Positions 23,277-31,954 of a stretch of 64,000 bases of DNA are shown here, piece after piece. The stretch's first letter is position 1, and every line of letters begins with the position of its first letter. This DNA comes from Candidatus Neomarinimicrobiota bacterium (GTDB taxonomy: Bacteria > Fidelibacterota > SORT01). The notes beneath the pieces are model-generated. The model was not told where the DNA came from, ran no database searches, and saw only the letters and a program-made list of their open reading frames with translations. Where the stretch lies: NCBI GenBank assembly GCA_022573815.1, contig JACZTG010000007.1, forward strand, positions 1 through 64,000. Reading direction: 5' to 3'. A program made the position numbers and the translations under genes.

Positions 23277-24652
23277 TCTTGGACTTCCTCGAGCCGGGCG
23301 GTGAAATGTCTCAATACCGGAGCTTCATAAGTAATTTTCAAGCCTTTTATTTTATCTCGATTCTTGAATAAACTTATCAAAGACTCGGCAACATAGTTCA
23401 TTTGCATATTAGTATAAACTCTCCTCGGAATCGCAAGTCGTACGAGTTCAAGATCGGGATAAATCGTTTCGCCGGTTTCCGAGTCCGGATGAGCAAACAT
23501 AAGACTCCCGATTTCCACGGATCTCACGCCCGCCTCCATATAAAGGGCAGCAGTCAAAGCTTGAGCGGGGAATTGGTCCCGAGGAATGTGCGGCAGGAAA
23601 CCGAGAGCGTCTATATAAATTGCGTGTCCCCCCGGCGGCAGGACAATGGGAATTCCCTTATCGGTCAACATTTCACCAAGATTTTTCACCTGATTAATTC
23701 TAAAAGAAAGATAATCTTCGTCTGTAACTTCTTCCAATCCTATCGCCATCGCCTCCAAATCTCTTCCGGCAAGTCCTCCGTATGTGGGAAATCCCTCAAC
23801 GAGTATGAGAAGATTTGTTATTTGCTCCTTTATTTCTTTTGAGTTTAACGCTACAAATCCGCCGATGTTCACCAGCCCGTCTTTTTTAGCGCTCATAGTG
23901 CATCCGTCGGCGTATGAAAAGGTCTCTTGGGCGATTTCGCGAATAGGACGGTCGGCAAATCCTTCTTCTCTTATTTTAATGAAATAAGAGTTTTCTGCGA
24001 ACCGACAAGCGTCGAGAAAAAACGGAATATCATATTTGTGGAGCAATTCGGAAGTTTCCTTTATATTTTTCATACTTACAGGCTGCCCCCCGCCGGAGTT
24101 ATTTGTTACCGTAAGCATTCCAAGGGGAATCTTATCCTTACCGTGTTCCTTTAATAGGTCCTCCAATTTATCAAGGTCGATATTCCCTTTAAAGGGATGC
24201 AAATTAGACGGTTCTTTCGCTTCGCTGATAACCAAATCCACAGCGATTCCTTTGTTCTTTTCAACGTTTGCTCTTGTGGTGTCAAAGTGACTGTTGTTCG
24301 GAATAAAATCTCCTTCCTTCACTACTGAAGAAAAAAGTAAATTCTCCGCCATTCGACCTTGATGAGTAGGAATTACATAACTGAATCCTGTTAACTCCTG
24401 AACAACTTTCTCAAAATGAAAGAAATTCTTACTGCCTGCGTAGGATTCATCTCCTATCATTAATCCCGCCCACTGCTTGTCGGACATAGCGCTTGTCCCG
24501 CTGTCTGTCAACAGATCAATATAAATACTATCCGCCGGAAGATAAAAAACGTTATATCCTACTTCTTTGATTAGTTTTTTTCGTTCTTCAAGAGATGTGT
24601 GCTTAATCGGCTCCACAACTTTAATTCTGAACGGTTCGGCGGGATATTTCAT
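23273..24652 (-). CDS. tnaA: Tryptophanase (tryptophan indole-lyase)
   Basis: A 459-residue PLP enzyme splitting tryptophan into indole, pyruvate and ammonia. The PLP lysine is in TMSAKKDGLVNIGG (about residue 255). It can be separated from tyrosine phenol-lyase by three specificity positions known from the E. coli enzyme. The Asp in HFDTTR (Thr in the phenol-lyase), the hydrophobic residue in VEIGS (Arg in the phenol-lyase) and the His in VLRHFTARL (Phe there) all agree with tryptophanase. No tnaC-like leader peptide or TnaB permease is adjacent. Its stop overlaps the start of the secreted subtilase, so the two may be co-translated. Confidence 0.92.
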   Translation of the reverse strand: MKYPAEPFRIKVVEPIKHTSLEERKKLIKEVGYNVFYLPADSIYIDLLTDSGTSAMSDKQWAGLMIGDESYAGSKNFFHFEKVVQELTGFSYVIPTHQGRMAENLLFSSVVKEGDFIPNNSHFDTTRANVEKNKGIAVDLVISEAKEPSNLHPFKGNIDLDKLEDLLKEHGKDKIPLGMLTVTNNSGGGQPVSMKNIKETSELLHKYDIPFFLDACRFAENSYFIKIREEGFADRPIREIAQETFSYADGCTMSAKKDGLVNIGGFVALNSKEIKEQITNLLILVEGFPTYGGLAGRDLEAMAIGLEEVTDEDYLSFRINQVKNLGEMLTDKGIPIVLPPGGHAIYIDALGFLPHIPRDQFPAQALTAALYMEAGVRSVEIGSLMFAHPDSETGETIYPDLELVRLAIPRRVYTNMQMNYVAESLISLFKNRDKIKGLKITYEAPVLRHFTARLEEVQD

Positions 24653-24742
24653 AATGCTATACTCCCAAAAATAAGTTAAGACTAAATTAAATTATCTCAG
24701 CGAAAGAAGAAAATCTATAGCGAGAATAATGGAATCCGCCGA

Positions 24743-25741
<999 letters not shown>

Positions 25742-25772
25742 TCAAAATTATCTGTTACAATCATACTTCAAA

Positions 25773-26027
25773 TTAAGATTCGTAAACGCTAACGTGTTTT
25801 TTGTTGTTTCTCTTGGTTTCGTATTTGACGAATCCATCAATAAGCGCAAACAGAGAGTCATCGTTTGCTCTTTTAACATTATTCCCCGCGGCAAATTTAG
25901 TGCCTCGTTGTTTTAATATGATGCTGCCGGCCGTGATTTTTTGACCGCCGTAAACTTTAACCCCCAGCCTTTGAGCATTGCTATCCCGACCGTTTTTTGA
26001 ACTGCCTACACCTTTTTTATGTGCCAT
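25773..26027 (-). CDS. rpmA: 50S ribosomal protein L27
   Basis: An 84-residue protein with the L27 signature: [22 protein letters not shown] at the N-terminus, then [21 protein letters not shown] and [20 protein letters not shown]27 lies at the peptidyl-transferase centre of the large subunit. No N-terminal cleavage extension of the Firmicutes type is present. It starts 12 bp after rplU and ends the rng-rplU-rpmA operon. Confidence 0.97.
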   Translation of the reverse strand: MAHKKGVGSSKNGRDSNAQRLGVKVYGGQKITAGSIILKQRGTKFAAGNNVKRANDDSLFALIDGFVKYETKRNNKKHVSVYES

Positions 26028-26039
26028 TGAATATCCCGC

Positions 26040-26402
26040 CTATTCCTGTTCAACTTTAGATTCGGTCTTGGCTTTGGATTTAGCGCCAGAGCCATTTGAA
26101 ATATCGTCAATCCTAATCCAAGTCAATTCTTGCCTATGACCCCTTTTGACTTTATAGCCTTTTCTACGTTTCTTTTTCAGCATGGTAATTTTCTTGTCTT
26201 TACCCTGCTTTAAAATTGTGGCGCTTACTTTAGCCTTTGAAACAGAAGGAGTACCGACAACAGATTTATCTCCGTTGCCGAGCATCAAAACTTCATCGAA
26301 ATCTATTTTGCTGCCCGGATTACCTTCAACTTTTTGCACTGCTATCTCATCGCCAACGACGACTTTATGTTGAAAACCTTTTATAACTACAACTGCATAC
26401 AT
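26040..26402 (-). CDS. rplU: 50S ribosomal protein L21
   Basis: A 120-residue L21 with the typical start MYAVVVIKGFQHKVVVGDEI, then EVLMLGNGD and the basic RNA-binding tail KKKRRKGYKVKRGHRQELTWIRI. The C-terminus carries about 20 extra Lys/Glu/Ser-rich residues beyond the usual ~103-residue length, likely disordered. It sits between rng and rpmA. I found no L21 leader-type structure in the 74-base gap upstream. Confidence 0.96.
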   Translation of the reverse strand: MYAVVVIKGFQHKVVVGDEIAVQKVEGNPGSKIDFDEVLMLGNGDKSVVGTPSVSKAKVSATILKQGKDKKITMLKKKRRKGYKVKRGHRQELTWIRIDDISNGSGAKSKAKTESKVEQE

Positions 26403-26476
26403 ATGTTAATTTATAACCTCTTTTTAATTCCCATTCCTACAATAGCTTACTATTTTAATGAGGGGTGAATTTACAG

Positions 26477-28102
26477 TCAAGACATATATTTTTCTGTTAT
26501 ATCTTCGCCTGATTTTTTAGAAAATATTTTGAAATCGTTCATGCTCAATTCAGAGTCCTCCCGCACCTCAATTTTTACCCAGTATTTCCACATAAGCCGT
26601 CGAATTGATTCCTTGCTGTCTTCGGAAAAATGAAAAGCAACCTCGGGATGCAGATAGAATATAAGCCTTCTTTCCATTTTCACCGATTTCATTCTTTTTA
26701 TCCAACGTTCAATCTTGTTTATAAGAGTGTCTTTGGAAATGACTCTACCCAGCCCGTTACAAACAGGACAAACATCACTGACTCTGTAAAGAAGCCCCGG
26801 ACCTATCCGCTGACGCGTCATCTGCATCAAGCCGAGTTCTGATAGTTCATATATCTTGTTGCGAGCTCTGTCTCTTACCATTTCCTTGCGCATTAAATGG
26901 TATATAGCTTTTCTGTTTTTTTGATCTTCCATATCAATGAAGTCGATTACTATCAAGCCGCCAATATCTCGAAGACGAAGTTGTCTTGCAATTTCGGGCA
27001 CGGATTCCATATTTATTTTAAAAGAATTCTGTTCATGTCCTTTCTTTCCCTGATAGCGTCCTGAGTTGATATCCACGGTAACCAACGCTTCAGTATGATC
27101 GATTAAAATATAGCCTCCGCTCTTAAGCCAAACTTTGCGGTGTTGAGTCTTATCTAATTCTTTTTCGATGTTATATTTGTCAAATATCGGAATGTGCTCG
27201 TTGTAAAATTCAAGCTTTTCCAAAAGTTGCGGTGACACATTTTTGAGGTAGGAACCTATCTTGCGATATAATTTTCTGGAATCTACCACCACTCTTTCCA
27301 CGTCAGCAGTTAGAAGGTCCCTGATGACGCTGAATGCCATTTCTAAATCTTTGAATACAAGAAATGGAGGTTCGTGTTTTTTAATTTCCTTCTCCACTTC
27401 TTTCCATTGGTTCATTAGATTTTTAAAATCATTTTCAATGGCGTCATGTGACTTGTCCATTGCGGCAGTGCGTAATATTAATCCAAAATCATCGGGACGG
27501 AGTTCTTTTGCTATTTTCTGAAGCCTTCTCTTTTCCTTAAAATTCGAGATCTTTCGGGAGATACCTATCTGCCTGTCGTTAGGCACAAGAACGATGAATC
27601 GTCCTGCGAGGGAAATATGCGTTGTGACCCTTGGGCCTTTATCGTAAATGGGTTCTTTGGTGATTTGGACAATTATCTCCTGTCCCGGTTTCGGCATCCA
27701 TTCACCGCGGACTTTCTTCCCTCTCTTATTGGGTTCCTTCTCTTTATCATAGTCGGATTCAAAAATGTCCATAAAATCGTGCACAGAATCATTAATGTCC
27801 GAAAAATGTAGAAATCCGTCGTGATCAAAGCCGATATCGATAAATGCCGCGCGCATTCCGGGATTTACCCGGGCGACTTTCCCTTTGTAGATATCGCCCA
27901 CCATTCGCGTGTTTTCCGGGCGTTCGAGTAATATTTCCGCGAGAACGTCATTTTCTGTTATTGCTATGCGAGTCTCATTTCGAGATTCGTTAATTATTAT
28001 TTCTCTTTTAACGTGTTTTTTAGGTTTATACTGCTGCGCGGAGCGCCCACGTTTAAACGATTTCTTCTTATTTTCTTCTGTTAAAGCCATATCCTTTTCC
28101 AT
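26477..28102 (-). CDS. rng: Ribonuclease E/G family endoribonuclease
   Basis: A 541-residue RNase G-type enzyme (no long RNase E scaffold tail) that processes rRNA and degrades mRNA. It has an N-terminal basic extension, an S1 domain (VGDIYKGKVARVNPGMRAAF), an RNase H-like and 5'-sensor region (GPRVTTHISLAGRFIVLVP), and the DNase I-like catalytic core. The metal-binding residues are in ITVDINSGRYQG-like TVDINSGRYQGKKG and GLIVIDFIDM. A zinc-link CPVCNGLGRV follows near residue 443. The first ATG has AAGGA 8 bases upstream. It heads the operon rng-rplU-rpmA, an arrangement common in bacteria. Confidence 0.94.
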   Translation of the reverse strand: MEKDMALTEENKKKSFKRGRSAQQYKPKKHVKREIIINESRNETRIAITENDVLAEILLERPENTRMVGDIYKGKVARVNPGMRAAFIDIGFDHDGFLHFSDINDSVHDFMDIFESDYDKEKEPNKRGKKVRGEWMPKPGQEIIVQITKEPIYDKGPRVTTHISLAGRFIVLVPNDRQIGISRKISNFKEKRRLQKIAKELRPDDFGLILRTAAMDKSHDAIENDFKNLMNQWKEVEKEIKKHEPPFLVFKDLEMAFSVIRDLLTADVERVVVDSRKLYRKIGSYLKNVSPQLLEKLEFYNEHIPIFDKYNIEKELDKTQHRKVWLKSGGYILIDHTEALVTVDINSGRYQGKKGHEQNSFKINMESVPEIARQLRLRDIGGLIVIDFIDMEDQKNRKAIYHLMRKEMVRDRARNKIYELSELGLMQMTRQRIGPGLLYRVSDVCPVCNGLGRVISKDTLINKIERWIKRMKSVKMERRLIFYLHPEVAFHFSEDSKESIRRLMWKYWVKIEVREDSELSMNDFKIFSKKSGEDITEKYMS

Positions 28103-28275
28103 TTATCCTTAAGCTTCGTTAAGGTAATTATCTTATAAGTGCAATGCAATTTAATTATTAATTTGAGGAATGAATTCCAATTCCTCAGAGCGATAAATGT
28201 CAAATGAAGATAAAATCGGGAATAAGAAATTAATCGGACAGAATATTCACCGGTTGTAAAACTCTGAACCTAAAA

Positions 28276-28998
28276 TTAATCTGATTTAAAAATCCAGGTA
28301 CCTTCTGTTCGTTCAGATTGTTTATTAATATTCATAAATACAATCTTGAGCTTGCCTGATGCAGGTATCCAGCTCTTACCATCAAATTTTTTCTTTGGCA
28401 AAAGCAGGGCAAACTGAACTTCCTTTATTTGCGCTCTACGCCATCTTTCTTTGACGGGATAGTGTCCATTCTTGATTAAGGTCTTCTCTTCCGAGACTTT
28501 TTTAGGTTCAAATTGGTTTTCATCTTCATCTTGAACAAATATCACCCATTTCTCAGGGTTAACATAGTTTTCTGCGAATGTAGTCCTCATATATATCCAG
28601 ATTAAATCATATTCATCTAACTTGTAGTGATCACGGTAATTTGCAAGGAAAGTGTCTCTTTCGGATTCTGTTAACCCGCCGAGTTTGGAGTAATAGTCTC
28701 CGGATTCACTGATCACTTCGTCATCAATGATTGTTGCGCTGATTTGAAGAGGAAATGACGGTTGCAGTGGGGGAGGTCCTCCCGGTCTGCCAATTCCTTT
28801 AAAAAATGCGTCTCCGCCTGTCATCCGAACGCCGGCTCCAAAAACGATAGTATTCTTGGAAATTGCGTCAATATATGAAGAAGCATCCGATTTGAATACA
28901 AATTTACCGGCTGCGGATGATTGACCGTAAGAGACTGTACCTTGAAAAATAATAAGAATAACAACAGCTGTTATTCTTCCTGATACAGTATTTATCAT
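28276..28998 (-). CDS. Exported protein of unknown function (pair, second gene)
   Basis: A 240-residue protein with an N-terminal signal peptide (about 1-25, ending TVSYGQ). The mature part begins with a Phe/Ser-rich strand, then a Gly/Pro-rich loop (GIGRPGGPPPLQPS). A charged region ending in an all-beta segment follows, with FALLLPKKKFDGKSWIPASG and KIVFMNIN. I recognise no family. It overlaps the upstream lipoprotein gene by 4 bp, so the two are co-expressed and probably work together in the envelope. Both contain a GIGRP peptide inside a loop. Confidence 0.55.
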   Translation of the reverse strand: MINTVSGRITAVVILIIFQGTVSYGQSSAAGKFVFKSDASSYIDAISKNTIVFGAGVRMTGGDAFFKGIGRPGGPPPLQPSFPLQISATIIDDEVISESGDYYSKLGGLTESERDTFLANYRDHYKLDEYDLIWIYMRTTFAENYVNPEKWVIFVQDEDENQFEPKKVSEEKTLIKNGHYPVKERWRRAQIKEVQFALLLPKKKFDGKSWIPASGKLKIVFMNINKQSERTEGTWIFKSD

Positions 28999-29810
28999 GG
29001 GGTTTTATCCGATGTGGCCAATGTTATGTTCAGCCAATGAATTTCAGATGACTTCTTAATTTGAGCTCTTCCGATATTCGACCTTCCGGTAGTCTGTAAA
29101 GGTCTCCCAATACCGGGGGATACAAGCGACTGTGGAGTTTGAGGACGAGAACGAAAGATATTAGAACCGGGTAAAATCTCAAATCCAACTATCAATTCAG
29201 CCCCGGGACCATCCGGCGCGCCTAATATTTCTTTTCCATTCGCGTTAAGCGGAATAATAAAGTCCAAAATAATCTGTTTATCGGTGAGTTTTCGACTGAT
29301 AGAAAAACCGCGTGTTCCGTCAGGCTCAATTAAATCAATGCTCCCGGAATCAGGGTTGAAATAAAGTATCTTTGATTCAGAAGTTTTGAGATAATTGGAA
29401 ACCCTGACTTTTTGGGTATCAGAAAGAATACTCTTAAAACCGCCCCATCCTGTTATGGAGGAGAATTGGCTTTTGAGAAATGGGTGCGTTATTTTTCTGA
29501 CTGGAAACTGAAATCCGGTTTTTTTTGAATGAGAACCGTCAGAGTTAAGCCAAAGGTTGAGAATCGATTGTGCGTATTTTCTGTTTGTAGAGTCGGCTGT
29601 TATAATTACCTGAAAATACAAAAATTTGTTGTTGTTTGCCGCTCTGAATTCGAGATTTTTATAAACTTCTAATAATTGCAGAGATGAAGTATCATAGCTT
29701 GTTTCACTCATGTATGAGGATGGCAACGGCGCTGTTGTACAGCCGGAAAGTGTGGCCAAAGCTACAGTGGAAATAAATAACAACACTATCTTGTGTGTGA
29801 AACTTTTCAT
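28995..29810 (-). CDS. Lipoprotein of unknown function (pair, first gene)
   Basis: A 271-residue lipoprotein. The signal sequence MKSFTHKIVLLFISTVALAT is followed by lipobox LSGC (Cys about 24). The mature protein has beta-rich segments (FRAANNNKFLYFQVIITAD; ILNLWLNSDGSHSKKTGFQ) that resemble the opening of domains describing carbohydrate- or haem-binding beta sandwiches, but I cannot name one. The C-terminal part has a low-complexity GIGRPLQTTGRSNIGRAQ loop. It overlaps the next gene by 4 bp. An AT-rich divergent region separates it from the 3D-domain gene. Confidence 0.55.
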   Translation of the reverse strand: MKSFTHKIVLLFISTVALATLSGCTTAPLPSSYMSETSYDTSSLQLLEVYKNLEFRAANNNKFLYFQVIITADSTNRKYAQSILNLWLNSDGSHSKKTGFQFPVRKITHPFLKSQFSSITGWGGFKSILSDTQKVRVSNYLKTSESKILYFNPDSGSIDLIEPDGTRGFSISRKLTDKQIILDFIIPLNANGKEILGAPDGPGAELIVGFEILPGSNIFRSRPQTPQSLVSPGIGRPLQTTGRSNIGRAQIKKSSEIHWLNITLATSDKTP

Positions 29811-29958
29811 TGGGGAAAGTTATCGGTGGAATGAGTAATAGTCAAGTTAGATTGAAATAGAACTGAAATAATGATGAAAATAAAAAAGATGAACGAGATA
29901 AGGAATATAATATTTTACTTGGAATTTAGAATAGTTGAATCCATATTATACCATATAT

Positions 29959-29993
29959 TGTATATCCGTAGTAATATATACTATGGATATGCA
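29959..29993. repeat. Imperfect inverted repeat in the divergent intergenic region
   Basis: TATATCCGTAGTA (29961-29973) and TACTATGGATATG (29979-29991) form a 13-base dyad with one G:T-type exception around a 5-base spacer. It is placed between the divergent lipoprotein (start 29810) and the 3D-domain gene (start 30078). It could be an operator. Confidence 0.35.
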
Positions 29994-30077
29994 AATATCT
30001 CTAAATAAACTAAGTTTACTCTGAATGAAAATTTATAGAGATAACTTGGTAGCGTGAAATTGTGAATGAGGGAGAGG

Positions 30078-30626
30078 ATGATAAATAGAACGGCGTTCTT
30101 TGGAGCTCTAACTGTTTTTCTGATTACAGGTTCAGGTATGAAGTTTAGCGTTGATTACAACGCCACAAGGGAACTAAATACACTTCAAGAAGAAAATCGA
30201 GAACTTCTCTCTAATCTGGTTAAGATAGAAAAGACACTAATCTGGCTGGGGAAGGAACAAAAGCGAAATCCTTATAAAGGATTAACCCGAGTAGTTTCCA
30301 CAGCATATAACTCAGATATTGACCAGACGGATTCGACACCCTTTATCACTGCAAGCGGTGAGCGGGTGGGAGAAGGAACAATTGCTTTGAGCAGAGATAT
30401 GATCCGGGCTGAAAATGCGTTTATGGCGAAAATGGGTTACAATAATGCAGCTACAATCAGCTTTGGTGATACAATTGATATTGTTTATGTGAGAAGAATG
30501 GTGGTTCATGACACAATGAACAGGCGATATAGTGAGAGGGCAGATATTTGGATGAACTCTGAAAGTGATGCCAGAATGTGGGGTGTAAGAGATGTCTTTA
30601 TTATTCCGGTCGGAATGAATAATTAA
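30078..30626 (+). CDS. 3D-domain (double-psi beta-barrel) exported protein
   Basis: I start at ATG 30078 (MINRTAFFGALTVFL), with GAGGG five bases upstream; an ATG at 30066 adds four residues and lacks a Shine-Dalgarno. The 182-residue product has an N-terminal hydrophobic signal or anchor, a coiled coil (about 25-60, LNTLQEENRELLSNLVKIEK) and a C-terminal 3D domain. That domain has STAYNSDIDQTDSTPFITASG split by variable sequence, then DTMNRRYSERADIWM with the conserved Asp residues of lytic-transglycosylase-like MltA/3D folds. It probably acts on peptidoglycan, though activity is unproven. A terminator follows. Confidence 0.75.
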   Translation: MINRTAFFGALTVFLITGSGMKFSVDYNATRELNTLQEENRELLSNLVKIEKTLIWLGKEQKRNPYKGLTRVVSTAYNSDIDQTDSTPFITASGERVGEGTIALSRDMIRAENAFMAKMGYNNAATISFGDTIDIVYVRRMVVHDTMNRRYSERADIWMNSESDARMWGVRDVFIIPVGMNN

Positions 30627-30653
30627 GATTACAAATTAAGAAGCATTAATGTG

Positions 30654-30680
30654 ACCGGCAGTTACTGCCGGTCTTTTTAT
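30654..30680. terminator. Terminator between the 3D-domain gene and the selenoprotein gene
   Basis: ACCGGCAG (30654-30661) pairs with CTGCCGGT (30665-30672) over a 3-base loop, followed by CTTTTTAT on the plus strand. The minus-strand gene ends at 30677, within it. Confidence 0.85.
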
Positions 30681-31288
30681 TTCGAAGATTTTTTATTTTG
30701 TTTTAGGAGTTCACCAAATTCATATCCAAGCGATCCTGAAGTGGCAATGACGGTTCTACCCTTTTCGACGAGAGGACCGGGAATTTTATCCCACTTTGCA
30801 TCCTTGTCATAAAGAAAAAACATATCCCATGCTACAGATGCGTTAACGTCGGGAACAATATTCTTTTTGAAAAAAGTGCCGCTGATACGGGTTTGATCCC
30901 AGAAATGATGTACCCTTAAGTCAGGAAGGAGAGCTACTGCCCCTGGAACAGCCAACCTTGAGTCTCCACGTATAACAGGCATCCACACAGCATAAATTTC
31001 AAAATCAGCATCGGGATATTTATCGAGAATATTTTTTTGTACCCACCGGGCACCACGAGCGCAGACTGGTCACGTGGGTGAAAATAGTAAAAAAAGTCTG
31101 ATTTTACCGGTGTCTTTATTAAATAACTTTTCCAGGGTATTAATGCTTTTAAGATCATTGAATCGCGCTTCACGATATTGCGTCGAGACAGGAGGAGCTG
31201 CAATCGAATCGACCGAGAAAAGCAAAATTGAAACGATCAGCAGGAAATATTTATTTTTTATGTTTAGCGTTTTCACAATAATGTCCAA
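30677..31288 (-). CDS. Thioredoxin-like selenoprotein, UGA-encoded Sec in a UxxC motif
   Basis: A single 204-codon frame runs from ATG 31286-31288 to the stop at 30677, interrupted only by an in-frame TGA at 31070-31072. Reading TGA as selenocysteine gives FSPT-U-PVCARGARWVQ, a UxxC redox motif (Sec73, Cys76) directly after a hydrophobic beta strand (KIRLFLLF). This is where a thioredoxin fold carries CxxC. A signal peptide (about 1-30, ending SIAAP) places it in the periplasm. Sequence after the TGA (YPDADFEIYAVWMPVI, then VHHFWDQTRISGTFF) stays protein-like and agrees with a family of exported proteins I recall with Cys or Sec at this site. It is likely a thiol oxidoreductase. Conventional annotation would call two broken genes. 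Confidence 0.8.
31041..31079 (-). promoter_or_regulatory. Candidate bacterial SECIS hairpin at the Sec codon
   Basis: On the minus strand ACCCAC (31079-31074), just before the TGA, pairs with GTGGGT (31046-31041). Inside, ACCA (31070-31067) pairs with TGGT (31055-31052) around a loop containing GTCTGC. The apical stem-loop position, within 20-30 bases after the TGA, is where bacterial SelB-binding elements lie. Confidence 0.5.
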
Positions 31289-31413
31289 AGGTATTATAAT
31301 TTTATGAGTCCTGAAAACTATCTGTGAATGCGAAACAAGTCAAGCGGTATATTGACTTGAATGAACATATCTTTAAGCGGCTGCTCAGGTGAATATGCAA
31401 AAGGAATAATAAC

Positions 31414-31443
31414 TTGCAATTAAATGATGCATTGAATTATATT
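31414..31443 (+). promoter_or_regulatory. Promoter of the Rrf2-mrp-sufT operon
   Basis: TTGCAA (31414-31419), an 18-base spacer, then TATATT (31438-31443). The transcript would start inside the palindrome at 31449-31467, which lies just downstream. Confidence 0.5.
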
Positions 31444-31448
31444 TAGAA

Positions 31449-31467
31449 TCGGACAATTGTTGTCCGA
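31449..31467. promoter_or_regulatory. Perfect palindromic operator, likely bound by the Rrf2 regulator
   Basis: TCGGACAA (31449-31456), spacer TTG, TTGTCCGA (31460-31467): an exact 8-bp dyad just after the -10 box and 23 bases before the Rrf2 start codon. Rrf2/IscR proteins bind such dyads as dimers, so autorepression is the natural reading. Confidence 0.65.
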
Positions 31468-31489
31468 ATTAAAAAGGCGATTGGATATA

Positions 31490-31927
31490 ATGGAATTTAC
31501 TTCAAAAAGTGAACACGCAATTCATGGTTTATACTATCTGTCGAACAAGCCGATTGACGAGGTAATTTATGTGAGTGAAATTGCGCGCGAACAAAACGTG
31601 TCAGAGAGCTATCTTGCCAAGATATTTCAGTCACTCGCAAAAGCGGACCTCGTAAAATCATATCGCGGATCCAAAGGTGGTTATACCCTGACTCGAAAAC
31701 CTCAAGATATAAACCTCAAGGAAGTAATTGAGGCAGTAGAAGGGATAGTCCCTATATTTAATTGCAGCGGAGTAAAATCTAGTTGTTCGGTCAGCATTCA
31801 TTGTATGATTCAAGAAACATTCAGTGAAGCTGAAGCGAAAATGTTTGAGGTATTAGAAGGAGTTACTATGCAAGGTATCTCCGAACAACTTCAGGGTCAG
31901 AGTATAGTAATCGATAACAACTATTAG
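31490..31927 (+). CDS. Rrf2-family Fe-S-type transcriptional regulator
   Basis: A 145-residue regulator starting at ATG 31490 (MEFTSKSEHAIHGL); a TTG start 33 bases earlier would run through the operator palindrome and is unlikely. The winged helix has VSEIAREQNVSESYLAKIFQ and SYRGSKGGYTLTR. Three cysteines, NCSGVKSSCSVSIHC (spacing six then five), match the cluster-binding loop of IscR/NsrR-like members with slightly unusual spacing. It probably senses Fe-S or redox state and controls the downstream mrp and sufT genes, 27 bp away, plus itself through the 31449-31467 dyad. Confidence 0.85.
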   Translation: MEFTSKSEHAIHGLYYLSNKPIDEVIYVSEIAREQNVSESYLAKIFQSLAKADLVKSYRGSKGGYTLTRKPQDINLKEVIEAVEGIVPIFNCSGVKSSCSVSIHCMIQETFSEAEAKMFEVLEGVTMQGISEQLQGQSIVIDNNY

Positions 31928-31954
31928 TCCAATTTCAATATTGAATAGGTTAAA

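Noticed and set aside
26403-26476. L21 leader RNA upstream of rplU
   Set aside because: The 74-base gap lacks a convincing hairpin set like the Firmicutes L21 leader.
30934-31203. Minus-strand frames around 30.9-31.3 kb that look like a frameshifted or split gene
   Set aside because: The two real halves (31288-31070 and 30988-30677) are in the same frame with only a TGA between them, so a Sec codon explains them without any indel.
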